Source of the DNA: Streptomyces albus subsp. albus | GTDB lineage: Bacteria > Actinomycetota > Actinomycetes > Streptomycetales > Streptomycetaceae | Length of the DNA: 64,000 bases | NCBI RefSeq assembly: GCF_000725885.1 | Contig: NZ_JODR01000020.1 | Coordinates: 62,001 to 126,000 of the forward strand | Direction: 5' to 3' | In this document: in pieces, positions 25,561 to 33,411 of the stretch | Layout of the letters: each line of letters opens with the position of its first letter | How positions within the stretch are numbered: position 1 is the first letter of the stretch | The notes under the pieces: model-generated | The model's database searches: none | Seen by the model: the letters and a program-made list of their open reading frames with translations, nothing else | What the model was told of the DNA's origin: nothing | Translations under genes and position numbers: made by a program

Positions 25561-26424
25561 TCACTCCTCGGCCCGGGGGCGGGTCAGCGTGTCGGACAGC
25601 AGGTTGACGCCCACGGCGAGGACGGCGATCAGGACCAGCGGCGCCAGCAGTGCGTACGGCTGGAGAGCGGCACCGGGCAGCGCCTCGTGCAGCAGGGTGC
25701 CCCAGTCGGTGCCGGTCATCCCGACGCCGAGGAACCCGGCGGCGCCCACCAGGTACAGGGAGAAGACGAAGCGGAGGCCGGCGTCGGCGAGCACCGTGGT
25801 GGCGACCAGCGGCAGGACCTCGTACCGCAGTACCCAGGGCCACCGTTCGCCGCGCGCGACCGCCAGTTCCACGTGCGGTCTGTGCAATACGGGCAGTGCG
25901 GCGGCCCTGACGACCCGTGCGGACAGCGGGACCCCGGCGACACACGCGGCGACCACGACGCCGAGCCGGCTGGGCACGGAGGTCAGGACGAGCAGGAGGG
26001 CGAGCATGGGCGGCAGCGCGGCGAGGGCGTCGAGGGGGCGCATGACGACGCCTTCGGCCCTGGGCCGGCGGTGTGCGACGAAGGCCGCCAGCAGCCCGGC
26101 CGTGGTGCCGAGCACCACGGTGACCGCGGTGGCGAGCGTGGTGGTGAGCAGCACCGGCGGACCCCCGTGCAGCAGCCGGGACAGTACGTCGCGGCCCAGG
26201 TGGTCGGTGCCCAGCGGATGTGCGGTATCGGGGGCCGCGAACGGTGCCGCGGCCACCTCGGTGGGGGAGTGCGGGGCGAGCCACGGTCCGGCCGCCCCGG
26301 CCACCACGACGGCGCCGACGAGTACGGCCACGGCCGTGGTGCGCCTCCCGCCGCGGGCCCGGACGCGGGCGGCGGACGACCGGCCACCGCGTATGCCGCG
26401 CCGTGGCGGTGCGGGGGTGTTCAT
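25561..26424 (-). CDS. ABC importer permease (DppC/NikC type)
   Basis: 287 residues. An N-terminal cytosolic stretch rich in Arg, a first helix (TTAVAVLVGAVVVAGAAGPWLAPH) followed by the HPLGTDHLGRDVLSRLLHG motif of DppC/OppC/NikC permeases, then five further helices. The cytosolic coupling loop has the usual AARGERW-like EAA element (LAVARGERWPWVLRYEVLP). Its ATG overlaps the preceding permease stop by 4 nt. Part of the leftward importer operon. Confidence 0.92.
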   Translation of the reverse strand: MNTPAPPRRGIRGGRSSAARVRARGGRRTTAVAVLVGAVVVAGAAGPWLAPHSPTEVAAAPFAAPDTAHPLGTDHLGRDVLSRLLHGGPPVLLTTTLATAVTVVLGTTAGLLAAFVAHRRPRAEGVVMRPLDALAALPPMLALLLVLTSVPSRLGVVVAACVAGVPLSARVVRAAALPVLHRPHVELAVARGERWPWVLRYEVLPLVATTVLADAGLRFVFSLYLVGAAGFLGVGMTGTDWGTLLHEALPGAALQPYALLAPLVLIAVLAVGVNLLSDTLTRPRAEE

Positions 26425-27371
26425 ACGGACCTCGTTCTTCCGACTGCGGTGCCGACGACGTCTGCGGCGATGGTGGCCAGCAGGGTGAGGGCGCCCATGA
26501 GCATCGCGAGTGCCTGCACGACCGGCAGGTCGCCCGTGCTGACGGAGGTGACCAGCACCTTGCCGATCCCCGGGTAGTTGAAGACGATCTCCACCAGGAC
26601 GGTGCCGCCGAGGAGGCCGGCGGAGGTGACCAGCCAGATCTGGGCGGCGGCCGGCAGCACGGCCGGCAGTACCCCTTGGCACAGCACGGCCCGTTCGGGA
26701 ATGCCGTTGAGCCGCATGGCCTCCACGTGCGGGGCGCGGCACGCGGTGAGCGTCTGCGCCCTGATGACGCGGGTGGCGTAGGCGAGGCTCACCCACAGCA
26801 GACTGAGGACCGGCAGGACCAGCACCTCGGGATGGACGAGGGGCGAGTCACCCGCGGGCACCAGCGAGGTCGCCGGGAGCCAGCCCGACTGCGCGCCCAG
26901 TACGAGGGCGAGCACCCCGGCGACCAGGTACTCGGGCACGGCGGTGGTCAGGAGCAGCAGCGTCGAGCCGGTACCGTCGACGCGGCTGCCGGCCCGGCGG
27001 CCCAGTGCGACACCGAGGAGAAGGGAAAGGGGCACCAGAAGGAGGATGGTCAAGGCGGTCAGGACGGCGGTGTTGCCGAGCCGGCCGGCGAGCATCCCGG
27101 CGACGGGGGTGCCGTTCGCCGAGGTCCCCAGGTCGCCGTGGAGCAGACCGCCGGCCCACTCCAGATACCGCTGTGCCAAGGGCTCGTTCAGGCCGAGGCG
27201 TTCGCGCGCTGCCGCCAGCTGTTCCGGTGTGGCGTCGGGGCCCAGCCGGGCGGACGCGGGGTCACCGGGCAGGAGGTCGACGCCCGCGTACACCACCAGG
27301 GACAGGGCGGCCAGCAGGACGGCGGCGGTGCCGAGCCGGCCGGCGACGTACCGGGCCGTGTCCGCTCTCAC
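26421..27371 (-). CDS. ABC importer permease (DppB/NikB type)
   Basis: 316 residues, six membrane helices. It has the DppB-type first helix, a TPEQLAAARERLGLNEPLAQRYLEW external segment and the HGDLGTS motif, and the coupling loop RAPHVEAMRLNGIPERAVLCQGVLP. GTG 27371 overlaps the stop of the binding-protein gene. Forms the heterodimeric channel with the DppC-like subunit. The family imports peptides, nickel chelates, and opine metallophores (Cnt systems). Confidence 0.92.
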   Translation of the reverse strand: MRADTARYVAGRLGTAAVLLAALSLVVYAGVDLLPGDPASARLGPDATPEQLAAARERLGLNEPLAQRYLEWAGGLLHGDLGTSANGTPVAGMLAGRLGNTAVLTALTILLLVPLSLLLGVALGRRAGSRVDGTGSTLLLLTTAVPEYLVAGVLALVLGAQSGWLPATSLVPAGDSPLVHPEVLVLPVLSLLWVSLAYATRVIRAQTLTACRAPHVEAMRLNGIPERAVLCQGVLPAVLPAAAQIWLVTSAGLLGGTVLVEIVFNYPGIGKVLVTSVSTGDLPVVQALAMLMGALTLLATIAADVVGTAVGRTRSV

Positions 27372-28954
27372 GCGACGAACCCGACCTTCCCCAGCCACGG
27401 GTACTTCGGCGACTCGCGGTTCTCGATGCCCGTCAGTTTCTCCTTCGCCAGGCTCAGCACGTCACCGCGCCCCCAGGCCACCCAGTTGCCCCGCTCGGCC
27501 ATCACCCGCTGGGCCTTGGCCCAGGCTTCGGCCCGGTCGGCTTCGGAGGTGGTGGACAACGCCGTGGCGACGGCCTTCTCCAGCTCCTCGTCCGGGAAGG
27601 CCAGGGTCTTGAAGGCGGCCGACCGGGTGTAGGTCAGGGCGAGGGAGACGGGCCCGAGGGGGAAGGAGATGGCGTCGCACGCCTTCATCCCGGCCGGGTC
27701 GTAGCCCTCTGCGGTGGTGACCTTGACCAGGGAGGCGTCGAGACCGAGGCCGCGGAGCTGTTCCACGAAGAGCCCGGCGGCGGAGTTGAGTCCGGTCTCG
27801 TACTCGGCGGTGCGCACCACGAACGGTTTGCCCGTGGCACCGGCCTCCTTCAGCAGCCGCTTGGCCTTCGCGACGTCGCGTCCGGGAACGGGAACGTCGT
27901 CGAGGTAGTACTTGGCTCCCGCCCCGAACAGGTCGTTGGCGGGCGCGCCGTACCCGAGGAAGACGGCCTCGACCAGGGCCTTCCGGTCGATGCCGAGCTT
28001 GATCGCCTGCCGTACGCGGGGGTCGGAGGGCAGGTCGCGGCCGACGTTGAGGACGAAGCCGTAGGTCGTGCGGGCGTTCTTGCCCGCGTCACGGATCTGG
28101 AGGCCGGTTCCGGGCGGTCCCGCCTTCGCGGTCGTGAAGGAGATGTCGGAGGCGTAGTCGGCCTGGCCGTCCTTGACCGCGTTGACCCGGGCCTGGGCGT
28201 CGTCGACGCTGAGCAGCACCACCTTCTCGGCGTACCCGGCTCCGTCCCAGTAGTCGTCGTGGCGCTCCAGCCGGGTCTCGACGCCCGCCTTGAAGGCCGT
28301 GACGCGGTAGGGGCCGGTGCCCACCACCTTGCCGGCGGAGAAGGAGGAGGTGCCCTTCTTGATGACGTACAGGCCGGCGCCCGCGAGGAGGGTGGCCGGG
28401 TCGCCGACCGGCCGGCGGGTCGGTATGACGACGGTGTGGTCGCCGTGCGCCTCGGCGGCGGCGAGGTCGAAGTAGGCCGCCAGTTCGCTGGGGGAGACGC
28501 GGTCGGGGGAGGCGCGGTACGCCAGCGTGTGGACGACGTCGGCGGCGGTGAAGGGCGTTCCGTCGTGCCACGTCACGCCCCGTCTCAGGGCCAGGGTGCA
28601 GCTCTCGGCCTCGGTGTCGGCCTCGGCCGACGTGGCGAGGGCCGGCTTCGCCTGGCCGTCGGCGAAGAAGAACAGGGTGTCGTAGACGACCGAGTAGCGG
28701 GCGAGGTCGCAGGGCGAGGTGCCCACAGTGGGGTCGAGCGATTCGGCCGCTCCCGCTCCGGCGAAGGCCAGCCGTGCGGTGCCGCCGCGCCCGGGCTCGC
28801 CGGTGGGCGCGCCGGTCACGGTGGGCGCCGCCGCACCGTCGGACGTGCAGCCGGTGAGCGCGGGTGCGGCGGCGGTGGCGGCCCCCACTCCGAGCAGGGC
28901 GAGGAGGGTGCGCCGTGTGACGGGCGGTGAGGGCATGGCGGGGCTGGGAGACAT
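27368..28954 (-). CDS. Substrate-binding lipoprotein of the metallophore-type ABC importer (SBP family 5)
   Basis: 528 residues. N-terminus carries a twin Arg (TRRTLLALLG) and a lipobox LTGC (Cys36), so it is probably Tat-exported and lipid-anchored. The body is a class C (family 5) binding protein: DPTVGTSPCDLARYSVVYDTLF, LRRGVTWHDGTPFTAADVV, KVVGTGPYRV, RVRQAIKLGIDRKALVEAVF. This family includes DppA, NikA and the staphylopine receptor CntA. GGAG lies 4 nt before the ATG. First gene of the leftward operon, sharing the FUR-box promoter with the biosynthetic operon, so it is likely the receptor for the product. Confidence 0.92.
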   Translation of the reverse strand: MSPSPAMPSPPVTRRTLLALLGVGAATAAAPALTGCTSDGAAAPTVTGAPTGEPGRGGTARLAFAGAGAAESLDPTVGTSPCDLARYSVVYDTLFFFADGQAKPALATSAEADTEAESCTLALRRGVTWHDGTPFTAADVVHTLAYRASPDRVSPSELAAYFDLAAAEAHGDHTVVIPTRRPVGDPATLLAGAGLYVIKKGTSSFSAGKVVGTGPYRVTAFKAGVETRLERHDDYWDGAGYAEKVVLLSVDDAQARVNAVKDGQADYASDISFTTAKAGPPGTGLQIRDAGKNARTTYGFVLNVGRDLPSDPRVRQAIKLGIDRKALVEAVFLGYGAPANDLFGAGAKYYLDDVPVPGRDVAKAKRLLKEAGATGKPFVVRTAEYETGLNSAAGLFVEQLRGLGLDASLVKVTTAEGYDPAGMKACDAISFPLGPVSLALTYTRSAAFKTLAFPDEELEKAVATALSTTSEADRAEAWAKAQRVMAERGNWVAWGRGDVLSLAKEKLTGIENRESPKYPWLGKVGFVA

Positions 28955-29036
28955 GACACTCCGAGTGCGAGGGGGCGGGCGCGCCGATGTGCCGGGCCGC
29001 CCGCGGCTGAGAGGCGAAGACCCCCTCAGTCTTACA

Positions 29037-29051
29037 TGACAATCATTTTCA
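29037..29051. promoter_or_regulatory. FUR-family (Zur-like) box 1, importer side
   Basis: TGACAATCATTTTCA is a 7-1-7 palindrome with one mismatch (TGACAAT against TGAAAAT). It matches the form of the Streptomyces Zur box (TGAAAAT-N-ATTTTCA) and differs completely from the 19-bp DmdR1 iron box. On the minus strand it falls between a possible -35 TTGATG (29058-29053) and -10 TAAGAC (29034-29029). Confidence 0.65.
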
Positions 29052-29200
29052 CCATCAACCGGACGGGGTGCGGGCCGGTGTGCCGCGCCCGGTCGGATGT
29101 CATCAACTGCGCAAGCTGGAGCGGAAGTTGGGGACTCCCGGTGTGCCGGGGTTGTGGTGTGCGGCCGGTCGTCGAATCGAACAGTAGTCGGCAAATAGTT

Positions 29201-29229
29201 TTGACAATCGTTTTCGATAGGGCTTGTAT
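29201..29229 (+). promoter_or_regulatory. Promoter of the biosynthetic operon
   Basis: Perfect -35 TTGACA (29201-29206), 17-bp spacer, -10 TTGTAT (29224-29229). About 100 nt before the thioesterase start. Such a near-consensus housekeeping promoter is unusual in Streptomyces and suits a strongly repressed gene set. Confidence 0.65.
29202..29216. promoter_or_regulatory. FUR-family (Zur-like) box 2, overlapping the biosynthetic -35
   Basis: TGACAATCGTTTTCG shares TGACAATC and TTTTC with box 1 but is a weaker palindrome. It overlaps the -35 hexamer and half of the spacer, the position expected for a repressor that blocks RNA polymerase. Confidence 0.55.
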
Positions 29230-29328
29230 GGGCAGCGCCCGACGGCACCCCGCCGGCCCGCACCCGCCGTGCGCGCCACCGGGGCCGATCCCTCCGCCGG
29301 GTGCCTGTGCCGAAGGGAGACAACGCAC

Positions 29329-30102
29329 GTGACGGACGCCTGGCTGCGCTGCCGAACGCCCCGGCACAAGCCCTCCGCCCGCCTGGTCTGCCTGCCGCAC
29401 GCCGGCGGCACGGCCGGCCCGTACGCGGCCTGGTCGGCCGGCCTCCCCGAGGACGTGGAGCTGTCCGCGGTGCAGTACCCCGGGCGCGAGGACCGGCTGT
29501 CCGAACCGCCCGCCGACGACCTGCGGACCCTCGTCGCCGGCGTCTCGGCGGCACTCCTGCCGCTCACCGACCGCCCGTTGGTGCTCTTCGGTCACAGTTT
29601 CGGCGCCGCGGTCGCCTACGAGACCGCGTGTGTACTGACCGCCTGGGGAGCCGCCCCCGGCCACCTCGTGGTCTCCGGCCGCCGCGCCCCCTCCGCGCCG
29701 GCCCGCGGCGACATGCACACCAGGCCCGACGACGAACTGGTCGCGGAACTCGTCCGGCTCGGCGGAACCCGCGGCGACCTGCTCGCCGACCCCGCCGTCC
29801 GCGCCGTCTACCTGCCCGCCGTCCGCGCCGACTTCCGGCTCGCGGAGACCTACCACCGCGCCGCACCCCCGCCCCTGCACTGCCCGGTGACCGCCGTGCT
29901 CGGAGACGCGGACACCGAGGTCGACGAGGCGCAGGCTGGGAGCTGGTCGCACCACACCACCGGCCCCTTCGCCCTGCACACCTTCCCGGGCGGCCACTTC
30001 TACTTCACCCCCCGGCGCGAGCCGGTGCTGCGCCTCCTGGCGGACCTCACCCGCACCGCCGCCGGCGCCCGCCCCCAACCGGAAAGCGAGAACCTTTCGT
30101 GA
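29329..30102 (+). CDS. Type II (editing) thioesterase
   Basis: 257-residue alpha/beta hydrolase of the GrsT/YbtT class. N-terminal RLVCLPHAGGTAGPYAAW, nucleophile motif GHSFG, acid in LGDADTEVD, and the catalytic His in FPGGHFYF. Such enzymes clear mis-primed carrier proteins on NRPS lines. GTG 29329 has GAAGGGAG upstream. First gene of the rightward operon; its stop overlaps the next start (GTGA). Confidence 0.92.
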   Translation: MTDAWLRCRTPRHKPSARLVCLPHAGGTAGPYAAWSAGLPEDVELSAVQYPGREDRLSEPPADDLRTLVAGVSAALLPLTDRPLVLFGHSFGAAVAYETACVLTAWGAAPGHLVVSGRRAPSAPARGDMHTRPDDELVAELVRLGGTRGDLLADPAVRAVYLPAVRADFRLAETYHRAAPPPLHCPVTAVLGDADTEVDEAQAGSWSHHTTGPFALHTFPGGHFYFTPRREPVLRLLADLTRTAAGARPQPESENLS

Positions 30103-31484
30103 CCCCTCGGGACCCCTTCCCCGAACGCGGACTCACCTTCAGCGGCGACCCCGTCACCGTCGCCGCCGCCCTGTGCGCGGCCACCGATGAGCCGCACCTG
30201 CTGTACGAACAAGGCGGCGACGTCGTATGGAGCGAGGGCGAGGCCGTCGTGGTCGAGGTGGACGGGACTGCCGTCCGCCGGTACGGCCCGGACACCGCGA
30301 CCGCGCAACTGCCCGCCGGCGCCCACCCACTGGCCGCCGCCGGGGAACTGCTCCGCGCACAGACCGGCGGCCCGGGAACGGCGCACGGCTGGATCACCTA
30401 CGAGCTGGCCCACGCCTACCACGGCGGCGACGTGCCCGCCGGCCGTCTCCTCGCCCGCTTCGTCGTCCCGCGGCGCGAGATCAGGCTGACGCCCTCCGCG
30501 GCCGTACTGCGGGCCGCAGGCCCGGACGCCCTCGACACACTGGAGCGGCGGCTGCGCACCGCCGAGCGCGCGGCCACCACCCCGGTCGCCTCCCGGATCA
30601 CCGTCGACCTGGAGGAGCACGCCGCCCGGTACCGCGCCGCCGTCACCGAGGTCGTACGAGCCATCCGGGCGGGGGAGTTGGACAAAGCCATCGTCTCCCG
30701 CAGCGTGACCGTGCCCCGCGAGATCGACCTGCCGGCCACCTACGTGGCGGGCAGGCGCGGCCATCGCCCGGCCCGCTCCTTCCTCCTGCGGCACGGCGGA
30801 TGGGAGGCCGCCGGGTTCAGCCCCGAGATAGTCGCCCGGATCGACGCCGACGGCCTCGTCACCGCCCAGCCGCTGGCCGGCACCCGCGCCCTGACGGGCG
30901 ACCCCGCGGCGGACGCCGCCCGCCGCGCCCAGCTCCACCGCGACGCCAAGGAGGTGTACGAACACGCCGTCTCGGTACGCCTGGTGCAGGAGGAACTGCA
31001 CTCGGTCTGCCTCCCGGAGACGGTACGCGCCGAGGCGTTCATGGGCGTGGAGGAACGGGGCAGCGTGCAGCACCTCGCCTCCCGGCTGCGCGGCAGACTC
31101 GCACCCGGCCGCGACCGGTGGGACGCCCTCGCCGCGCTCTTCCCCGCGGTGACCGCCTCCGGAATACCCAAACCGCCCGCGCTCGCCGCCGTCCGCCGCG
31201 CGGAAGAGCGCGAACGCGGGCTCTACAGCGGCGCGGTCGTCCGGCTCGACCGGGACGGCACCCTGGACGCCGCCCTGGTACTGCGCACCGTCCTGCGCAA
31301 GGACGGCCGGACCTGGCTGCGTGCCGGGGCCGGCATCGTGGCGGACTCCGACCCCGAACGGGAACTGGAGGAGACCCGGGAGAAACTCCGGGCGGTCAGC
31401 GGCCACCTGGTCCCGGCGGACGCGACAACGGTGTCCGACGACACGGGAGGGGCAGTCGTGCCGACCGCCGTGACGGCCCCGTGA
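30099..31484 (+). CDS. Salicylate synthase (MbtI/Irp9/YbtS family)
   Basis: 461 residues of chorismate-utilising (MST) enzyme that turns chorismate into salicylate plus pyruvate without a separate lyase. Characteristic segments are GELDKAIVSRSV (base lysine), RSFLLRHGGWEAAGFSPEIV, the AGTRAL loop, VEERGSVQHLASRLRG, FPAVTASGIPKP, YSGAVVRLD, and GAGIVADSDPERELEET near the C-terminus with Mg-binding glutamates. This order is near-identical to MbtI. It supplies the aryl cap of the metallophore. GTG 30099 overlaps the thioesterase stop by 4 nt. Confidence 0.95.
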   Translation: MTPRDPFPERGLTFSGDPVTVAAALCAATDEPHLLYEQGGDVVWSEGEAVVVEVDGTAVRRYGPDTATAQLPAGAHPLAAAGELLRAQTGGPGTAHGWITYELAHAYHGGDVPAGRLLARFVVPRREIRLTPSAAVLRAAGPDALDTLERRLRTAERAATTPVASRITVDLEEHAARYRAAVTEVVRAIRAGELDKAIVSRSVTVPREIDLPATYVAGRRGHRPARSFLLRHGGWEAAGFSPEIVARIDADGLVTAQPLAGTRALTGDPAADAARRAQLHRDAKEVYEHAVSVRLVQEELHSVCLPETVRAEAFMGVEERGSVQHLASRLRGRLAPGRDRWDALAALFPAVTASGIPKPPALAAVRRAEERERGLYSGAVVRLDRDGTLDAALVLRTVLRKDGRTWLRAGAGIVADSDPERELEETREKLRAVSGHLVPADATTVSDDTGGAVVPTAVTAP

Positions 31485-32632
31485 ACCGGCCTCGACGTCC
31501 GCTGCGCGTCGTGGTCGCCGGAACCGCTTTCGGGCGCATCTACCTCGACGCCGTCCGCCGCGACCCGGACGCCTTCACCCTCACCGGCATCCTCGCCAAG
31601 GGCGGGGACTACTCGCGCCGTTCGGCCGAGCGGGCCGGAGTGCCGCTCCACACCGACGCCGCGCACCTGCCCGACGACACCGACATCCTCTGTGTCGTCG
31701 TCCGCTCCGGCGCCACCGGCGGCCCCGGCTCCGACATCGCCCGCACCGCGCTGCGCCGCGGCATCCACGTACTCCAGGAACACCCCGTCCACGCCGGTGA
31801 ACTCGCCGGCAACCTGCGGGCCGCCCGCGACGGCGACGCCGCCTACGCCGTCGGCACGCTCTACCCCGACCTGGCGCCCGTGCGGGCCTTCCTGGCCGCC
31901 GCCGAGGTGCTGCGCGCCCGGGGCCCCGTCCGCTTCGTCGACGCCGCCTGCAACAGCCAGGTCGCCTACCCGCTGCTGGACGTCCTCGGCCGGGCAGCCG
32001 GCGCACTGCGGCCCTGGGCCTTCCGCGCCCAGCCCGGACCCGACGCCCGGCTCACCGCCCTCACCGGACACCAGCAGCCCTTCCGTACCGCGCACGCCGT
32101 CATCGGCGGCACCCCCGTCACCCTGCGGGTGCAGAACGAGGTGCACCCCGACGACCCGGACAACCACTCCCATCTGCTGCACCGCCTCGCACTGGGCACC
32201 GACGCCGGTGTCCTCACCCTCGCCGACACCCACGGGCCGGTGCTGTGGAATCCGCGTCTGCACGCCCCGCGCGACACCACGGGACGCCTCGTGCTCGCCG
32301 GTCCCGGCACCGAGCGGCTGGCCGCACCCTCCACCGTGGAACTCCACCCGGCCGCCGGCAGCTACCACCACGTCTTCGCCCAGCTGTGGCCGCAGGCCGT
32401 CCTCGCCGCTCTGCACCGCCTGCGGGACGCCGTGACCGACCGGGCCCTGCGGCCCGCCGCCGGGCAGTGGGCCCTGTCGGTGTCCCGCTGCTGGGCCGAC
32501 CTGACCGCGCAGCTCGGCATGCCCGAACTGATCCGGCCCGGCGAGCCGCCCGTCGTGGACTGGACCGACCTGCGGGACGCCGCAGCCGCCGCCTCGACAG
32601 CCCTCGCCCGCGCAGGAGAACAGGCCCCATGA
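31481..32632 (+). CDS. Thiazolinyl imide reductase (PchG/Irp3/YbtU family)
   Basis: 383 residues. N-terminal Rossmann fold starting LRVVVAGTAFGRIYLDAV, then the QEHPVHAGELAGNL segment where PchG/Irp3 place their conserved active-site residues, and a C-terminal substrate domain. The family uses NADPH to reduce one carrier-bound thiazoline to thiazolidine in pyochelin and yersiniabactin. GTG 31481 overlaps the salicylate synthase stop. Implies that one of the three heterocycles in the product is a thiazolidine. Confidence 0.93.
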   Translation: MNRPRRPLRVVVAGTAFGRIYLDAVRRDPDAFTLTGILAKGGDYSRRSAERAGVPLHTDAAHLPDDTDILCVVVRSGATGGPGSDIARTALRRGIHVLQEHPVHAGELAGNLRAARDGDAAYAVGTLYPDLAPVRAFLAAAEVLRARGPVRFVDAACNSQVAYPLLDVLGRAAGALRPWAFRAQPGPDARLTALTGHQQPFRTAHAVIGGTPVTLRVQNEVHPDDPDNHSHLLHRLALGTDAGVLTLADTHGPVLWNPRLHAPRDTTGRLVLAGPGTERLAAPSTVELHPAAGSYHHVFAQLWPQAVLAALHRLRDAVTDRALRPAAGQWALSVSRCWADLTAQLGMPELIRPGEPPVVDWTDLRDAAAAASTALARAGEQAP

Positions 32633-33411
32633 CCGCCACCTCCCCGCCCTCCCCGCCCTCCCTGCCTTCCCCGCCACGCCGCACCAGCCACGTCCTGGTG
32701 CGCGTGCACGACCTGCACCGCGCGGTCCAGGACTTCCGCGCCGCCGGGTTCGACGTCGCCTACGCGACCGCTCCCGAGCGCAAGGCGCTGCACGCGCACG
32801 TCTGGTTCCCCCAGGGGCCGGTGATCGAGCTGCTGACCACACCGCCCGGGGCCCGCTGGATGCGGTTGCCCGTGGACCTGCGCTTCGGCCGGGGCGCGGG
32901 CGACCGCATGGTCCGCTGGGCCCGCCAGGACGAGGGCTTCTGCGACCTGGCCCTGCTCGTCGAGCACGCCGAACTGGCAGGCGTCACCCGCCGCCTCGCC
33001 GACGACGGGGTGCCGTGCGGACGCGCCGTGCACTGGACGCGCCGGCGCCCGGACGGCGGCGAGACACGGTTCGCCTTCTCCTACCCGAGGGCAGGACGCC
33101 TCCCGTTCCTCGTCACCCCCTACGACCCGCCCCAGCACCCGTCCGGTGTCCGCCACCCCAACGGTGCCCGGGCCCTGACCCGGATCGTCCTCGGAGTCCA
33201 CCCCGACGACCTGCCCGCCGTGCGGCACCTGGCCGGTGACGCACCGGACCTCCTGCTGGAGGAGGCACCGGTGACCGCCGTACGCGCCGTCCACCTCGCC
33301 GGGCTGACCCGGCCGCCCGACCCGGCCCTGCTGCACGGCGCCGTGCTGCGCCCGGCCGACGACCTGCCCGCACCGCCCACCACACACGGCAAGGGGACCT
33401 CCACGTCATGA
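32629..33411 (+). CDS. VOC (glyoxalase-3-like) protein in the metallophore operon
   Basis: 260 residues. After a Pro/Ser-rich leader, residues about 20-150 are a glyoxalase/VOC-like module: HVLVRVHDLHRAVQDFRAAGFDVAYAT, HAHVWFPQGPVIELLTTP. The rest resembles the second half of Glyoxalase_3 proteins (PHPSGV-like stretch PQHPSGVRHPNGARALTRIVLGV). Not a standard member of pyochelin-type clusters. The fold can bind metal or ligands, so a tailoring enzyme, a product-binding or self-protection protein are all possible. ATGA overlaps on both sides show it is an integral operon member. Confidence 0.75.
   Translation: MTATSPPSPPSLPSPPRRTSHVLVRVHDLHRAVQDFRAAGFDVAYATAPERKALHAHVWFPQGPVIELLTTPPGARWMRLPVDLRFGRGAGDRMVRWARQDEGFCDLALLVEHAELAGVTRRLADDGVPCGRAVHWTRRRPDGGETRFAFSYPRAGRLPFLVTPYDPPQHPSGVRHPNGARALTRIVLGVHPDDLPAVRHLAGDAPDLLLEEAPVTAVRAVHLAGLTRPPDPALLHGAVLRPADDLPAPPTTHGKGTSTS

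Larger units (their letters stand above)
28955..29328. promoter_or_regulatory. Divergent control region of the metallophore cluster
   Basis: 374 bp without a gene, distinctly AT-richer than its surroundings around 29030-29060 and 29165-29230. It contains two FUR-family palindromes and candidate promoters in both directions, each listed separately. It is the only non-coding stretch of this size in the 35-kb cluster, so it probably controls import and biosynthesis together. Confidence 0.75.

Noticed and set aside
28955..29328. A DmdR1/IdeR iron box in the divergent promoter
   Set aside because: I searched the region for a TTAGGTTAGGCTAACCTAA-like 19-mer and saw none; the only palindromes are the 7-1-7 FUR-type boxes.
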